A stretch of DNA of 47,023 nucleotides from CAVRJC01 sp964505725 (GTDB lineage: Bacteria; Actinomycetota; Acidimicrobiia; IMCC26256; DASPTH01): contig CAZDJK010000095.1 in assembly GCA_964505725.1 (NCBI GenBank), positions 1-47,023 of the forward strand. Reading direction: 5' to 3'. Each line of letters starts with the position of its first letter. Position 1 is the first letter of the stretch. The notes below the pieces were generated by a model that worked only from the letters and a program-made list of their open reading frames with translations, did no database searches and was not told the origin of the DNA. This document shows positions 26,833 to 35,166 of this stretch, piece after piece. A program made the translations under genes and the position numbers.

Positions 26833-28672
26833 TCATCTTCTGCACCCGTTCGAGCACGGTGTCGCTGGCGGCGAGCGGTCGCTCGCCCTCGGTGTCGGAG
26901 ACCCGCCCCTCGGTCGCGCGGGTCAGACCGCAGGCGGAGTTGATGAGCGACACGTGACTGAACGCCTGGGGAAAATTCCCGAGCAACCGACCGGCGTGGG
27001 GGTCGTACTCCTCCGAGAGGAGCCCGACGTCGTTGGCGAGGCCGAGCAGGCGTTCGTAGAGCGCACGCGCGTCGCGCACCCGCCCGAGGAGCGCGAGGTT
27101 GTCGGCGTACCAGAACGAGCACGCGAGGAACACCCCTTCGCCCGGTGGGAGGCCGTCGACGCCGGTGTCGGTCGAGTAGCGCTGCACGAACCCGCCGTCC
27201 ATCAGCTCGCGTCCGATCGCGTCGACGGTGCCCGCGACCCGCGGATCGCTGCCGGGGAGGAAGCCGACGAGCGGGATCATCAACGTGCCGGCATCGAGCG
27301 CGCGGGACCCGTAGTACTGCGTGAAGGTGTTGCGATCGGTGTCGAAGCCCTTCTCGCACACCTCCTGGTGGATCTCGGAGCGTGCCGCCCGCCACCGGTC
27401 GACCGGGCCGTCGAGCCCGAACACCTCCACCGCGCGCACCGCGCGGTCGAACGCGACCCACGCCATCACCTTGGAGTGTGTGAAGTGCTGGCGCTCCCCG
27501 CGGATCTCCCAGATGCCCTCGTCGGGCTCCTGCCACGCGCCCTCCAGGAAGTCCATGAGGGCGCGCTGCACCGCCCACGCGTTGGGATCCTCGGGGACAC
27601 CGACGCGGCGGGCCTCGTGGAGCGCGTCGAGCACCTCGCCGTAGACGTCGAGCTGGAACTGCTGGTGCGCGGCGTTGCCGACCCGAACCGGTGCCGACTG
27701 CTCGTACCCGGGTAGCCAGGGCAGCTCGTACTCGACGAGCCGCCGCTCGCCCGCGGGGCCGTACATGATCTGGAGGTGCGCGGGGTCACCCGCGACCGTC
27801 CGCAGCAGCCACTCGCGCCACGCCGCGGCTTCGTGGACGTACCCCGCGCTCATGAGCGAGAAGAGGGTGAACGTCGCGTCGCGCAGCCAGCAGTACCGGT
27901 AATCCCAGTTCCGCACCCCGCCCGGCCACTCCGGGAGCGAGGTCGTCGGCGCGGCGACGATCCCGCCCGAGGGCGCGTAGGTCAATGCCTTCAGTGTGAT
28001 CGCGGAGCGCAGCACCTCGTCGCGGTACTCGCCGTTGTAGGTGGTCTGGCGCGTCCAGTCCTGCCACGCCTTCGTCGTGCGGGCGACGGCGCGGCGGGCA
28101 TCCGCCACCTTGGGCGGCTCCTCGTAGGAGGAGAAGAACGTCAGCGTGAACGGGACGACGTCACCCTCCCGCACGGTGAACTCGGCGCGGTGGCGCATGT
28201 CGGCGCCCTCGAGCGAGATGGTCGACATGAGCCGCAGCGCGTTGGGGCCGGCGACCATGTGCACGGTGCCGCCGATTCGCTTCACCCACGGGAGCACCCA
28301 TCCGTAGTCGAAGCGCACGACGAGGCTCACGATCATCGGCACCGCGCCGCGCACGCCCTCGACCAGGCGCACGATGTCGACCGCGTCGTCGCGCACCGGC
28401 ATGCAGTCGACGATCCGGACCGTCCCCTCGGGAGTGTCGAACTCCGTCTCCAGGACGAGGCTGTCGTCGCGGTAGCGGCGCCGCGCCGCGCGTCCACCGG
28501 CGGCGGGGGCGATGATCCAGTGCCCGTTGCGGTTGTCGCCCAACAGCGCGGCGAAGCACGCGCCCGAGTCGAAGCGGGGCAGACATATCCAGTCGATCGA
28601 GCCGTCGTCGGCAACGAGCGCGGCGGTCTGGGTGTCCCCGATGAGGGCGTACTGCTCGATGCGCGACGGCAT
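26756..28672 (-). CDS. Glycoside hydrolase family 15 protein (glucoamylase/trehalase type)
   Basis: A 638-residue cytosolic GH15 enzyme; no signal peptide is visible. The N-terminal beta domain starts with the diagnostic IEQYALIGDTQTAALVADDG and SIDWICLPRFDS. The (alpha/alpha)6 barrel has NWDYRYCWLRD at 255-265. The likely general acid is in DEGIWE (384-389) and the general base in EEYDP (564-568). Mycobacterial members of this group are trehalases, others act on alpha-glucans, so the substrate is open. The ATG is nine bases after the upstream gene on the same strand. TAACGT-N6-ATG suggests an additional leaderless start. Confidence 0.93.
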   Translation of the reverse strand: MPSRIEQYALIGDTQTAALVADDGSIDWICLPRFDSGACFAALLGDNRNGHWIIAPAAGGRAARRRYRDDSLVLETEFDTPEGTVRIVDCMPVRDDAVDIVRLVEGVRGAVPMIVSLVVRFDYGWVLPWVKRIGGTVHMVAGPNALRLMSTISLEGADMRHRAEFTVREGDVVPFTLTFFSSYEEPPKVADARRAVARTTKAWQDWTRQTTYNGEYRDEVLRSAITLKALTYAPSGGIVAAPTTSLPEWPGGVRNWDYRYCWLRDATFTLFSLMSAGYVHEAAAWREWLLRTVAGDPAHLQIMYGPAGERRLVEYELPWLPGYEQSAPVRVGNAAHQQFQLDVYGEVLDALHEARRVGVPEDPNAWAVQRALMDFLEGAWQEPDEGIWEIRGERQHFTHSKVMAWVAFDRAVRAVEVFGLDGPVDRWRAARSEIHQEVCEKGFDTDRNTFTQYYGSRALDAGTLMIPLVGFLPGSDPRVAGTVDAIGRELMDGGFVQRYSTDTGVDGLPPGEGVFLACSFWYADNLALLGRVRDARALYERLLGLANDVGLLSEEYDPHAGRLLGNFPQAFSHVSLINSACGLTRATEGRVSDTEGERPLAASDTVLERVQKMIRSGARRAPAESHWPPSARRDPLRP

Positions 28673-28678
28673 TGGGCG

Positions 28679-28684
28679 ACGTTA
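28679..28684 (-). promoter_or_regulatory. Candidate leaderless -10 box for the GH15 gene (TAACGT)
   Basis: On the minus strand TAACGT is followed by exactly six bases and the GH15 ATG (28672). Its TAA is also the stop codon of the upstream DUF1844-like gene, so the match could partly reflect that stop. The identical hexamer at the identical distance precedes the gene starting at 46252. Confidence 0.35.
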
Positions 28685-29098
28685 CGCCTCTCCCGCCGCG
28701 CCGCCCGCCACCTGTACGAATGCGAGGCGGAGCTGCGTGAGCGCCTCGCCCAGGGACTCGTCGTAGGGCGCGAGCCGCGGCCCGAGGTCCTCGACCAACG
28801 CCGCGAACGCATCGATCGCGAGGCCCGCCTCCGCGAGGCGCGGCGCCACCGGCGTGCCGTCGGGCAGCGGGTCGGGCGTGAGGTGGAGCACCGCCAGCTG
28901 CCAGAGCCCGACCGCGTGGTTGGCGACGATGTCGGCCACCGGCGCTGCGGCCAGCTCCGCGCGGGCGCGCGTGAGCTCGGCGGCGAGCTCCTCGGGTATC
29001 TCGTCGCTACCGGGTCCGGGCGGGGGGCCCGAGCCCGACCCGCCAGTGTCACCGCCGCCGGTGGGGTGCTCTCCTGAAGGTGTCCAGAGGCTGCTCAT
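28682..29098 (-). CDS. DUF1844-like small protein
   Basis: A 138-residue protein. The first ~45 residues are Gly/Pro/Ser-rich and probably disordered. From about residue 50 it is helical: AELAAAPVADIVANHAVGLWQLAVLHL, then APRLAEAGLAIDAFAALVEDLG, then ESLGEALTQLRLAFVQVAG. This pattern resembles DUF1844 proteins, but the match is by eye. The ATG at 29098 is preferred over one 17 codons upstream because the latter would extend into the infC leader. It lies nine bases from the GH15 gene, so the two form a minus-strand unit divergent from infC. Confidence 0.65.
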   Translation of the reverse strand: MSSLWTPSGEHPTGGGDTGGSGSGPPPGPGSDEIPEELAAELTRARAELAAAPVADIVANHAVGLWQLAVLHLTPDPLPDGTPVAPRLAEAGLAIDAFAALVEDLGPRLAPYDESLGEALTQLRLAFVQVAGGAAGEA

Positions 29099-29104
29099 GG
29101 CTGG

Positions 29105-29309
29105 TAGTCTCGCGGGTGCTCCACCCCGGGCGGCAACGCCCGCAGACAATCAGCTCGGGAAAGCGGGAATCGTGTCCCCGCCCGGCCACCTCGGGTGCGC
29201 CGGGTCCGCTCGCCGGCAGGCGCCGGTTGCCGTGGCGGACGCCTCCCGTCCGCCACTTTTGCGTTTGACCCACAGCCCACCCGCACGGAGGTACAACCGA
29301 GGTGTCCCG
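29105..29309 (+). promoter_or_regulatory. infC mRNA leader with attenuator-like structure
   Basis: TAGTCT (29105-29110) is a plausible -10, giving a leader of about 190 nt. Near its 5' end GGGCG-GCAA-CGCCC (about 29129-29142) forms a GNRA-capped hairpin. GTCCGC (29204-29209) is complementary to GCGGAC (29235-29240), the 5' arm of the downstream terminator, so it can act as an antiterminator. The leader ends with two Shine-Dalgarno-like sites, CGGAGGT (29286-29292) and GAGGT (29299-29303). Leader regulation of infC-rpmI-rplT is well established in Firmicutes (L20 leader); this RNA does not obviously share that structure. Confidence 0.7.
29232..29260 (+). terminator. Intrinsic terminator within the infC leader
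   Basis: A perfect 9-bp stem GTGGCGGAC (29232-29240)/GTCCGCCAC (29248-29256) with loop GCCTCCC is followed directly by TTTT and then GCGTTTG. It is the best intrinsic terminator in the window. Its position 50 bases before infC and in the same direction indicates attenuation rather than the end of an upstream gene. Confidence 0.85.
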
Positions 29310-29903
29310 ATAGCCACACACGAAGTCAGGATCAACGACCGCATCCGCGCCCGTGAGGTGTTCCTCGTGGGGCCCGAGGGCGAGCAGCTCGGCGTCCGCC
29401 CGCTGCCCGAGGCGCTCGCCTACGCCCGCCAGCTGGAGCTCGACCTCGTCGAGGTCGCGCCCAACGCGAACCCCCCGGTGTGCAAGGTCCAGGACTACGG
29501 CCGGTACGTCTACGAGCAGGAGCAGCGGCGGCGGCAGTCGAAGCGCAAGGCGACGAACGTCGTCATCAAGGAGATGAAGTTCCGGCCCAAGATCGACGAG
29601 CACGACTACTCCACGAAGATGAAGCACGTCGTGCGCTTCCTGGGCGAGGGCAACAAGGTCAAGCTCACGATCATGTTCCGCGGTCGTGAGATGGCCCACC
29701 CCGAGCTCGGGATGAAGATCCTCCAACGGGTCGCCGACGACGTCGCCGACGTCGCGGTGGTGGAGACCGCGGCCCGCCAGGACGGTCGCAACATGACGAT
29801 GGTGCTGCACCCGACCCGCAAGGACGGGCGCAAGCCCAGACCGGCACCGGTCCCCGAGGGGCCGGCGGCGGAGATGAGCACGGGAGACAACGGAGCAGCC
29901 TGA
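29310..29903 (+). CDS. infC: Translation initiation factor IF-3 (apparent AUA start)
   Basis: IF3 prevents subunit joining and rejects non-AUG initiation. The N-terminal domain begins VRINDRIRAREVFLVGPEGEQLGV. The linker YEQEQRRRQSKRKATNVVIKEMKFRPKIDEHDY leads to the C-terminal domain ending MVLHP. No ATG, GTG or TTG lies in frame between the ribosome-binding region and RINDRI. ATA at 29310, six bases after GAGGT (29299-29303), gives a 12-residue lead-in. Start codons of the AUU/AUC/AUA type are characteristic of infC because IF3 then represses its own translation. TTG 29259/29265 and GTG 29232 lie inside the terminator region. The length from ATA is 197 residues. Confidence 0.93.
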   Translation: MATHEVRINDRIRAREVFLVGPEGEQLGVRPLPEALAYARQLELDLVEVAPNANPPVCKVQDYGRYVYEQEQRRRQSKRKATNVVIKEMKFRPKIDEHDYSTKMKHVVRFLGEGNKVKLTIMFRGREMAHPELGMKILQRVADDVADVAVVETAARQDGRNMTMVLHPTRKDGRKPRPAPVPEGPAAEMSTGDNGAA

Positions 29904-30097
29904 TGCCGAAGATGAAGACGCACCGCGGTGCCGCGAAGCGGTTCCACGTGACGGGCAGCGGGAAGATCCGGCGCCGCAAGGCCTTCCGCGCCCACCTGTT
30001 GGAGAAGAAGCCCACGAAGCGCACGCGCCGGCTCGGCCGCGGCGCCGAGGTCACCGGCGGCGACCGCAAGCGGGTCGAGCGGATGCTCGGTCGCTGA
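29903..30097 (+). CDS. rpmI: 50S ribosomal protein L35
   Basis: The 64-residue L35 has the family pattern MPKMKTHRGAAKRFHVTGSGKIRRRKAFRAHLLEKK. The ATG overlaps the infC stop (TGATG), so translation is coupled. The infC-rpmI-rplT order is nearly universal in bacteria. Confidence 0.98.
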   Translation: MPKMKTHRGAAKRFHVTGSGKIRRRKAFRAHLLEKKPTKRTRRLGRGAEVTGGDRKRVERMLGR

Positions 30098-30145
30098 GCG
30101 GATCCGCCGGCACGTCAGCAAGTATTCGGTCCAGGGAGCCCGACG

Positions 30146-30508
30146 ATGGCGAGGGTCAAGCGTTCCGTCCACAGCAAGAAGCACCGCAACAAGGTGCTCG
30201 CGCGCGCCGAGGGGTACCGCGGCGCGCGCAGCCGCAGCCTGCGCAAGGCCAACGAGCAGGTCATGCACTCGGGCCAGTACGCCTACCGCGACCGACGGGC
30301 CCGCAAGGGTGAGTTCCGCCGCCTCTGGATCGTGCGCATCAACGCCGCCTGCCGGGAGCACGACATCTCGTACTCCCGGTTCGTCGCCGGCCTGAAGGCG
30401 GCCGACATCGAGGTCGACCGCAAGATCCTCGCCGACCTCGCGGTGCGCGACTCCGCCGCGTTCGGCGCCCTCGTGTCCACCGCGCGCGAGGCGCTCGAAG
30501 CTGCCTGA
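30146..30508 (+). CDS. rplT: 50S ribosomal protein L20
   Basis: L20 (120 residues) is an early 50S assembly protein and, in some bacteria, the autoregulator of this operon. The N-terminal extension MARVKRSVHSKKHRNKVLARAEGYRGARSRSLRKANEQV is basic, and the globular domain reads RRLWIVRINAACREHDISYSRFVAGLK. The 48-base gap from rpmI holds a GGGA ribosome-binding site about ten bases before the ATG. The next gene appears to begin inside its last codons. Confidence 0.98.
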   Translation: MARVKRSVHSKKHRNKVLARAEGYRGARSRSLRKANEQVMHSGQYAYRDRRARKGEFRRLWIVRINAACREHDISYSRFVAGLKAADIEVDRKILADLAVRDSAAFGALVSTAREALEAA

Positions 30509-31304
30509 ACCCGCGCCGCGCGGTCCCCGGCACCCCGCGGTCCGTCGCCTCCGGGCGCTGCTCCAGGACCGGAGGGCACGCGACGCCGAAGGCGCGTTCG
30601 TGATCGAGGGCGTGATCGCGTGCTCGAGCGCGTTCGACCGTCACGCTGCGGTCGAAGAGCTCTATCTGGGACCCGGCGCCGACCGCGCGTTCGCCGCGCT
30701 CGTCGCGCGGGCGCGCGGTGAAGGGGTGCGCATAGAGACGCTCAGAGAAGGCGTGCTCGAACGCATCGGGTCGACGGTCACACCCCAACCCGTGCTCGCG
30801 GTCGCGCGCAAGCCCCCGGCGAACCGGGACGCGCTCTCGGGCGATGGGCTCGTGCTCGTCGGCGTCGAGCTGGCCGACCCCGGCAACGTCGGGACGCTGC
30901 TCCGGAGCGCGGAGGCTGCGGGTGCCTGCGCAATCGTGCTGAGCGCGGGATCCGTCGACGCCTACAATCCCAAGGTCGTTCGCGCCTCCGCGGGCGCGAT
31001 CTTCGGTGTTCCCGTGATCGAAGGATGGTCGGCAGTGGACGCGCTCGACGCGCTGGGCAGCCGGGGCCGCCGACGTCTGGGCGCGGTGGCGCATGGGGGC
31101 GTGCCCTACCACGAGGTCGACTTCCGCGTTCCGGTCGCGGTCGTGCTCGGCAACGAGGCACGCGGGCTCCCCGCCGCACTCGACAAGCGGCTCGACGGTA
31201 CGGTGACGGTGCCGCTCCGCCCGCCGGCGGAGTCGCTCAACGTCGCGATGGCCGCCACCGTGCTGTGCTTCGAAGCGGCACGCCAACGCGGGGTGTCGTC
31301 GTGA
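30501..31304 (+). CDS. TrmH/SpoU family RNA 2'-O-methyltransferase (apparent CTG start)
   Basis: A knotted SPOUT methyltransferase using AdoMet to methylate a ribose in rRNA or tRNA. The substrate-binding N-domain reads HPAVRRLRALLQDRRARDAEGAFVIEGV. The catalytic motifs are ELADPGNVGTLLRSAEAAG (motif 1), VAVVLGNEARGL (motif 2) and VPLRPPAESLNVAMAATVLCFE (motif 3). The GTG at 30600 would cut into the conserved N-domain. The only upstream start-like codon that keeps it is CTG at 30501, overlapping the rplT stop as CTGCCTGA. From there the protein is 267 residues. Genes annotated tsnR or trmH often follow rplT. The exact target nucleotide is not predictable. Confidence 0.88.
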   Translation: MPEPAPRGPRHPAVRRLRALLQDRRARDAEGAFVIEGVIACSSAFDRHAAVEELYLGPGADRAFAALVARARGEGVRIETLREGVLERIGSTVTPQPVLAVARKPPANRDALSGDGLVLVGVELADPGNVGTLLRSAEAAGACAIVLSAGSVDAYNPKVVRASAGAIFGVPVIEGWSAVDALDALGSRGRRRLGAVAHGGVPYHEVDFRVPVAVVLGNEARGLPAALDKRLDGTVTVPLRPPAESLNVAMAATVLCFEAARQRGVSS

Positions 31305-32332
31305 ACCTGGCCGACGTCGAGCGCCTCCTGGCGGACCCCGCCGACGGCATCACTGCCGCCACCACGCTCGACGAGCTCGCGGCCGCGGAGCGGAGGACCA
31401 CCGGGCGCGGCTCACCCCTCGCACGGGCCAACGAGGCGATCAAGCATCTCGATCCTGCCGACCGGCCCGCCGCCGGCAAGGCGGTCGGCGCGTTCCGGGC
31501 GCGGGTCACCGAGCTGGTCGAGGCGCGCCGGGCCGAGCTCACGGACGCGGACGCCTCCGCGCCCGGCGACGCGGTCGACCTCACCCTGGGCGGGCACGGT
31601 CGCCCGCGCGGCCATCTCCATCTCGTCACGCAGGTGCAACGCGAGCTCGAGGACATCTTCGTGGGGATGGGCTACCTCGTCATGGAGGGCCCCGAGGTCG
31701 AGGACGACTGGCACAACTTCGAGGCGCTCAACATGCCGCCCGCCCACCCCGCGCGGTCGATGCAGGACACGCTCTACCTCGAGCTCGGAGATCCGGAGCA
31801 GGTCCTGCTGCGCACGCACACATCGCCGGTGCAGATCCGCACCATGGAGCAGATGCGGCCGCCGATCTACGTGGTCGCGCCCGGCCGGACCTACCGGAAC
31901 GAGACGCCTTCACCGCGCCACTCGCCCGTGTTCCACCAGATCGAGGCGCTCGTCGTCGACCGCGGCATCACGCTCGCGGATCTCTTCGGCACCATCGAGA
32001 CCTTCGTCCGGGTGCTCTTCGGTGACGAGTCGATCCGTACCCGCTTCCGCCCCGACTTCTTCCCGTACACCGAGCCGTCGGCGGAGCTCGCGGTGAGCTG
32101 CATCTTCTGCGACGGCGCCGGGTGTCGCGTGTGCTTCGGATCCGGCTGGCTGGAGCTCGGCGGGTGCGGCATGGTCGACCCGAACGTGCTCGAGGGCGTC
32201 GGCATCGACTCCGAGGAGTACACCGGCTTCGCGTTCGGGTTCGGGCTCGAACGCATCGCCATGGTCCGGCACGGCATCGACGAGATCAAGACGTTCTTCG
32301 ACGACGATCTCCGCTTCCTGGCCCGGTACTGA
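31301..32332 (+). CDS. pheS: Phenylalanyl-tRNA synthetase alpha subunit
   Basis: PheS is the catalytic subunit of the alpha2-beta2 synthetase. The first ~85 residues form the coiled-coil tRNA-binding arm. Class II motifs are visible: PVFHQIEALVVD, RTRFRPDFFPYTEPSAEL, and motif 3 GFAFGFGLERIAMVRHGI. A zinc-finger-like Cys cluster CIFCDGAGCRVC (Cys267, 270, 275, 278) interrupts the domain, as in many bacterial PheS. The GTG start overlaps the preceding stop (GTGA). The length is 343 residues. Confidence 0.97.
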   Translation: MNLADVERLLADPADGITAATTLDELAAAERRTTGRGSPLARANEAIKHLDPADRPAAGKAVGAFRARVTELVEARRAELTDADASAPGDAVDLTLGGHGRPRGHLHLVTQVQRELEDIFVGMGYLVMEGPEVEDDWHNFEALNMPPAHPARSMQDTLYLELGDPEQVLLRTHTSPVQIRTMEQMRPPIYVVAPGRTYRNETPSPRHSPVFHQIEALVVDRGITLADLFGTIETFVRVLFGDESIRTRFRPDFFPYTEPSAELAVSCIFCDGAGCRVCFGSGWLELGGCGMVDPNVLEGVGIDSEEYTGFAFGFGLERIAMVRHGIDEIKTFFDDDLRFLARY

Positions 32333-32343
32333 GGCCGGCTCAC

Positions 32344-34740
32344 GTGCGCGCACCGCTCTCCTGGATCCGCGAGTTCACCGCCGTCACCGCGCCGGTCCCC
32401 GAGCTCGTCGCCGCGCTGAACCAGCTGGGCCTCGAGGTCGAGGCGGTCGAAGAGCCTGGCGAGGGGATCACGGGCGTGGTGGTGGCTCGGGCGCTCGCGG
32501 TCACGCCCCACCCGAACGCCGACACGCTCACCCTGGTCGACATCGACGCCGGCGAGCGCCAGACGCGGGTGGTGTGCGGCGCCCCCAACGTGGTGCCGGG
32601 CATGACGGTGCCGTACGCTCCCCCCGGCGCCACGCTCCCGGGGGGCTTCACGTTGGAGCGGCGCACCATCCGCGGCGAGGTGTCCGACGGGATGCTGTGC
32701 TCGGCGCGGGAGCTGGGCCTGGGCGAGGACCACACCGGGATCCTCGCCCTCGAGGCCGGGGCCGAGCCGGGTGACGACGTCCGGAGCCTGCTGGGCCTGG
32801 ACGACGTGATCTTCGACCTCTCGATCACGCCCAACCGTCCCGACGCCATGTGCATCATCGGCGTGGCGCGCGAGCTCGCGGCGCACTTCAAGCTCGATCT
32901 GGTCGTGCCCGAGCCGCGCGCGCTGCGGGACCCGACCGTGACCTCCGGTATCACCGTGGCGGTCGAGGATCCCGAGCGGTGCCCGCGCTACCTGGGGTGG
33001 GTCGCCGACGTCACCGTTCGCGAGTCGCCGGCATGGATGGCACAGCGCCTGCTGAAGGCCGGGATGCGGCCGATCAGCAACGTCGTCGACGTGACGAACT
33101 ACGTGCTGCTCGAACGCAACCAGCCGTTGCACGCGTTCGACCGGTCGAAGCTCGGAGGGGACGGCATCGTCGTGCGGCTGGCCACCGACGGTGAAGCCAT
33201 CACCACCCTCGACGGGGTCGCCCGCGAGCTGACCCGCGAGGACCTCCTGATCTGCGACGCGGCGCGGATCCCGCAGGCGATCGCAGGCATCATGGGCGGC
33301 TCGACGTCCGAGGTGGACGAACGAACGTCGCAGATCCTGCTCGAGTCGGCGTACTTCGAGCGGATGGGCATCGCGAAGTCGTCCAAGCGCCTCAAGCTGC
33401 GCAGCGAGTCGAGCGCGCGCTTCGAGCGCGGGATCGACCCCGAGGCGGTGGCATGGAACGCCGAGCGTGCGATGGAGCTGTTGGCGGAGGTGGCCGACGC
33501 CCGCGTCGCGTCGTCCGCCGAGGACGCGTACGCGAGCCCGGTGCCGCGCCGCACCATCCGGGTGCGCACGCGCCGCGTGAACCAGGTCCTCGGCACCGAG
33601 CTCGACGCGGAGGACGTGTGGGACGCGCTCGCGCCCCTCGGTATCGAGCTCGACGGCGCCGGGGACGCGCCCATGACCGCGACGGTGCCGACGTTCCGGC
33701 CCGATCTCGAGCGTGAGATCGACCTGGTCGAGGAGGTTGCCCGACGCGTCGGGTTCGATCGCATCGGACGGACGGTCCCGCAGCCGCCGGGCCAGGTCGG
33801 CGCACTCACCCGGACGCAGCGTGACCGGCGCACAGTGGCCGACGCGCTCGTGGGCTTCGGCGCTTCGGAGGCCATCACGCTCTCCCTGGTGTCACCGGCG
33901 GATCTCGCACGCGCCGGCGCGCCGCTCGATCGGGTCGTGCACGCCTCCAATCCGCTGCGCGCCGAGGAATCGGTGCTCCGCACTCGCATCCTGCCGGGTC
34001 TGCTGCGCGTAGTGGCGTTCAACCGCTCGCAGGGGCTCCACGACGTCGCGCTGTTCGAGCAGGGCCACGTCTTCTACACGCCGACCGACGGTGACGGCCC
34101 GTTGCCCGACGAGCGTGAGCACCTGGCGCTGGCGCTGACCGGCATGGTGCGGCGCCGGCCGGTGGAGGACGACCGACCGGTCGACGTGTACGACGCGGTC
34201 GACGCGCTGCGGACGGTCGCGGAGGCGCTCGGCATCGCGGCGGTCGGCCTCGACGCCGCGGACCTTGCCGGATACCGCGCGGGACATGCGGCGCGGGTGC
34301 TCGCGGACGGCGATGACATCGGCGCGGTCGGCGAGGTCGGAGCCGCGGTCGTCGACGCGCTCCGGCTGGAGGCGCCGGTGGTCGCGTTCGAGGTGTCGCT
34401 GGATCGCCTGTTCGCGGCGTCGCGGCGCGACCGGTCGTTCGTCCCACTGTCCCGCTACCCGGCGCTCACTTTCGACCTCGCGTTCGTGCTGCCCGACGCG
34501 GTGCCCGCCGCGGCGGTGGTCGCGTCGCTTCGCGCTGCGATCGAGCCCGAGGTGCTCGAGGACGTGCGCGTCTTCGACGAGTTCCGCTCCGGGGCGCTCG
34601 GCTCCGGCCGACGGAGCATGGCGTTCGCGCTGCGCCTGCGCGCTCCCGACCGCACCCTCACCGATGCCGAGGTGAGCCGGTTCCGCAGGCGGGCGATCGA
34701 CGCGGTGGTCGAGGCGCACGGCGCCGAGCTGCGCAGCTGA
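32344..34740 (+). CDS. pheT: Phenylalanyl-tRNA synthetase beta subunit
   Basis: PheT carries tRNA-binding and editing domains. In order: the N-terminal APLSWIREF segment, a tRNA-binding OB domain (~40-150, VVCGAPNVVPGMTV), the B3/B4 editing region (NVVDVTNYVLLERNQPLHAFD), the B5 domain (TIRVRTRRVNQVLGTEL), the catalytic-like core, and the FDX-ACB anticodon-binding domain at the end (PLSRYPALTFDLAFVL). The length of 798 residues is normal. The GTG start is 11 bases after pheS. Confidence 0.97.
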   Translation: MRAPLSWIREFTAVTAPVPELVAALNQLGLEVEAVEEPGEGITGVVVARALAVTPHPNADTLTLVDIDAGERQTRVVCGAPNVVPGMTVPYAPPGATLPGGFTLERRTIRGEVSDGMLCSARELGLGEDHTGILALEAGAEPGDDVRSLLGLDDVIFDLSITPNRPDAMCIIGVARELAAHFKLDLVVPEPRALRDPTVTSGITVAVEDPERCPRYLGWVADVTVRESPAWMAQRLLKAGMRPISNVVDVTNYVLLERNQPLHAFDRSKLGGDGIVVRLATDGEAITTLDGVARELTREDLLICDAARIPQAIAGIMGGSTSEVDERTSQILLESAYFERMGIAKSSKRLKLRSESSARFERGIDPEAVAWNAERAMELLAEVADARVASSAEDAYASPVPRRTIRVRTRRVNQVLGTELDAEDVWDALAPLGIELDGAGDAPMTATVPTFRPDLEREIDLVEEVARRVGFDRIGRTVPQPPGQVGALTRTQRDRRTVADALVGFGASEAITLSLVSPADLARAGAPLDRVVHASNPLRAEESVLRTRILPGLLRVVAFNRSQGLHDVALFEQGHVFYTPTDGDGPLPDEREHLALALTGMVRRRPVEDDRPVDVYDAVDALRTVAEALGIAAVGLDAADLAGYRAGHAARVLADGDDIGAVGEVGAAVVDALRLEAPVVAFEVSLDRLFAASRRDRSFVPLSRYPALTFDLAFVLPDAVPAAAVVASLRAAIEPEVLEDVRVFDEFRSGALGSGRRSMAFALRLRAPDRTLTDAEVSRFRRRAIDAVVEAHGAELRS

Positions 34741-34743
34741 GCG

Positions 34744-35145
34744 ATGTTCGTCCACCACCTCCGGCCGCGTTACGCGGAGGTCGACGTGCAGGGAGTCGTC
34801 TTCAACGCGCACTGGCTCACTTACTTCGACGAGGCCTCGACGCGGTTCTTCGACTGGATGGGCTTTCCGCCCGCGGTCGCGTTCGTGCGCGACTTCGACG
34901 TGATGGTGGTCAAGGCGGTGCTCGAGTGGCAGGGGCCCGCTCGCTTCGACGACGACGTGGCGATCGCGGTGACACCGAGCCGGATCGGCACCAAGTCGTT
35001 CGACCTCACGTACGCCGCGACCGTCACGGGTGAACCCGCGTGCACCGGCATCGTGACCTACGTCTCGGTAGTGCCGGGGACGCACGACTCGACCCCGATC
35101 CCGGGGGTGCTCCGCGAGCAGCTGGACGCGGTCGCCGCGAGCTGA
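34744..35145 (+). CDS. Acyl-CoA thioesterase, hot-dog fold (YbgC/4HBT-like)
   Basis: A 133-residue hot-dog thioesterase. The N-terminus HHLRPRYAEVDVQGVVFNAHWLTYFDEA carries the catalytic Asp in the DxxGVV(F/Y)xxxY-like motif of 4-hydroxybenzoyl-CoA thioesterases. The rest (DVMVVKAVLEWQGPARFDDDVAIAV) follows the family pattern. The natural acyl-CoA is unknown. It starts three bases after the pheT stop and may be co-transcribed with it. Confidence 0.9.
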   Translation: MFVHHLRPRYAEVDVQGVVFNAHWLTYFDEASTRFFDWMGFPPAVAFVRDFDVMVVKAVLEWQGPARFDDDVAIAVTPSRIGTKSFDLTYAATVTGEPACTGIVTYVSVVPGTHDSTPIPGVLREQLDAVAAS

Positions 35146-35166
35146 CCGGGTGCGCCGCAGCGCGCA

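Noticed and set aside
29259..29267. TTG codons 29259 and 29265 as infC starts
   Set aside because: They lie in the T-tract of the terminator, have no ribosome-binding site, and would add residues that read through two Shine-Dalgarno-like sequences.
30600..31304. GTG 30600 as the true start of the TrmH-like gene
   Set aside because: It would remove the conserved N-terminal substrate-binding helix region, which is plainly encoded in frame upstream.
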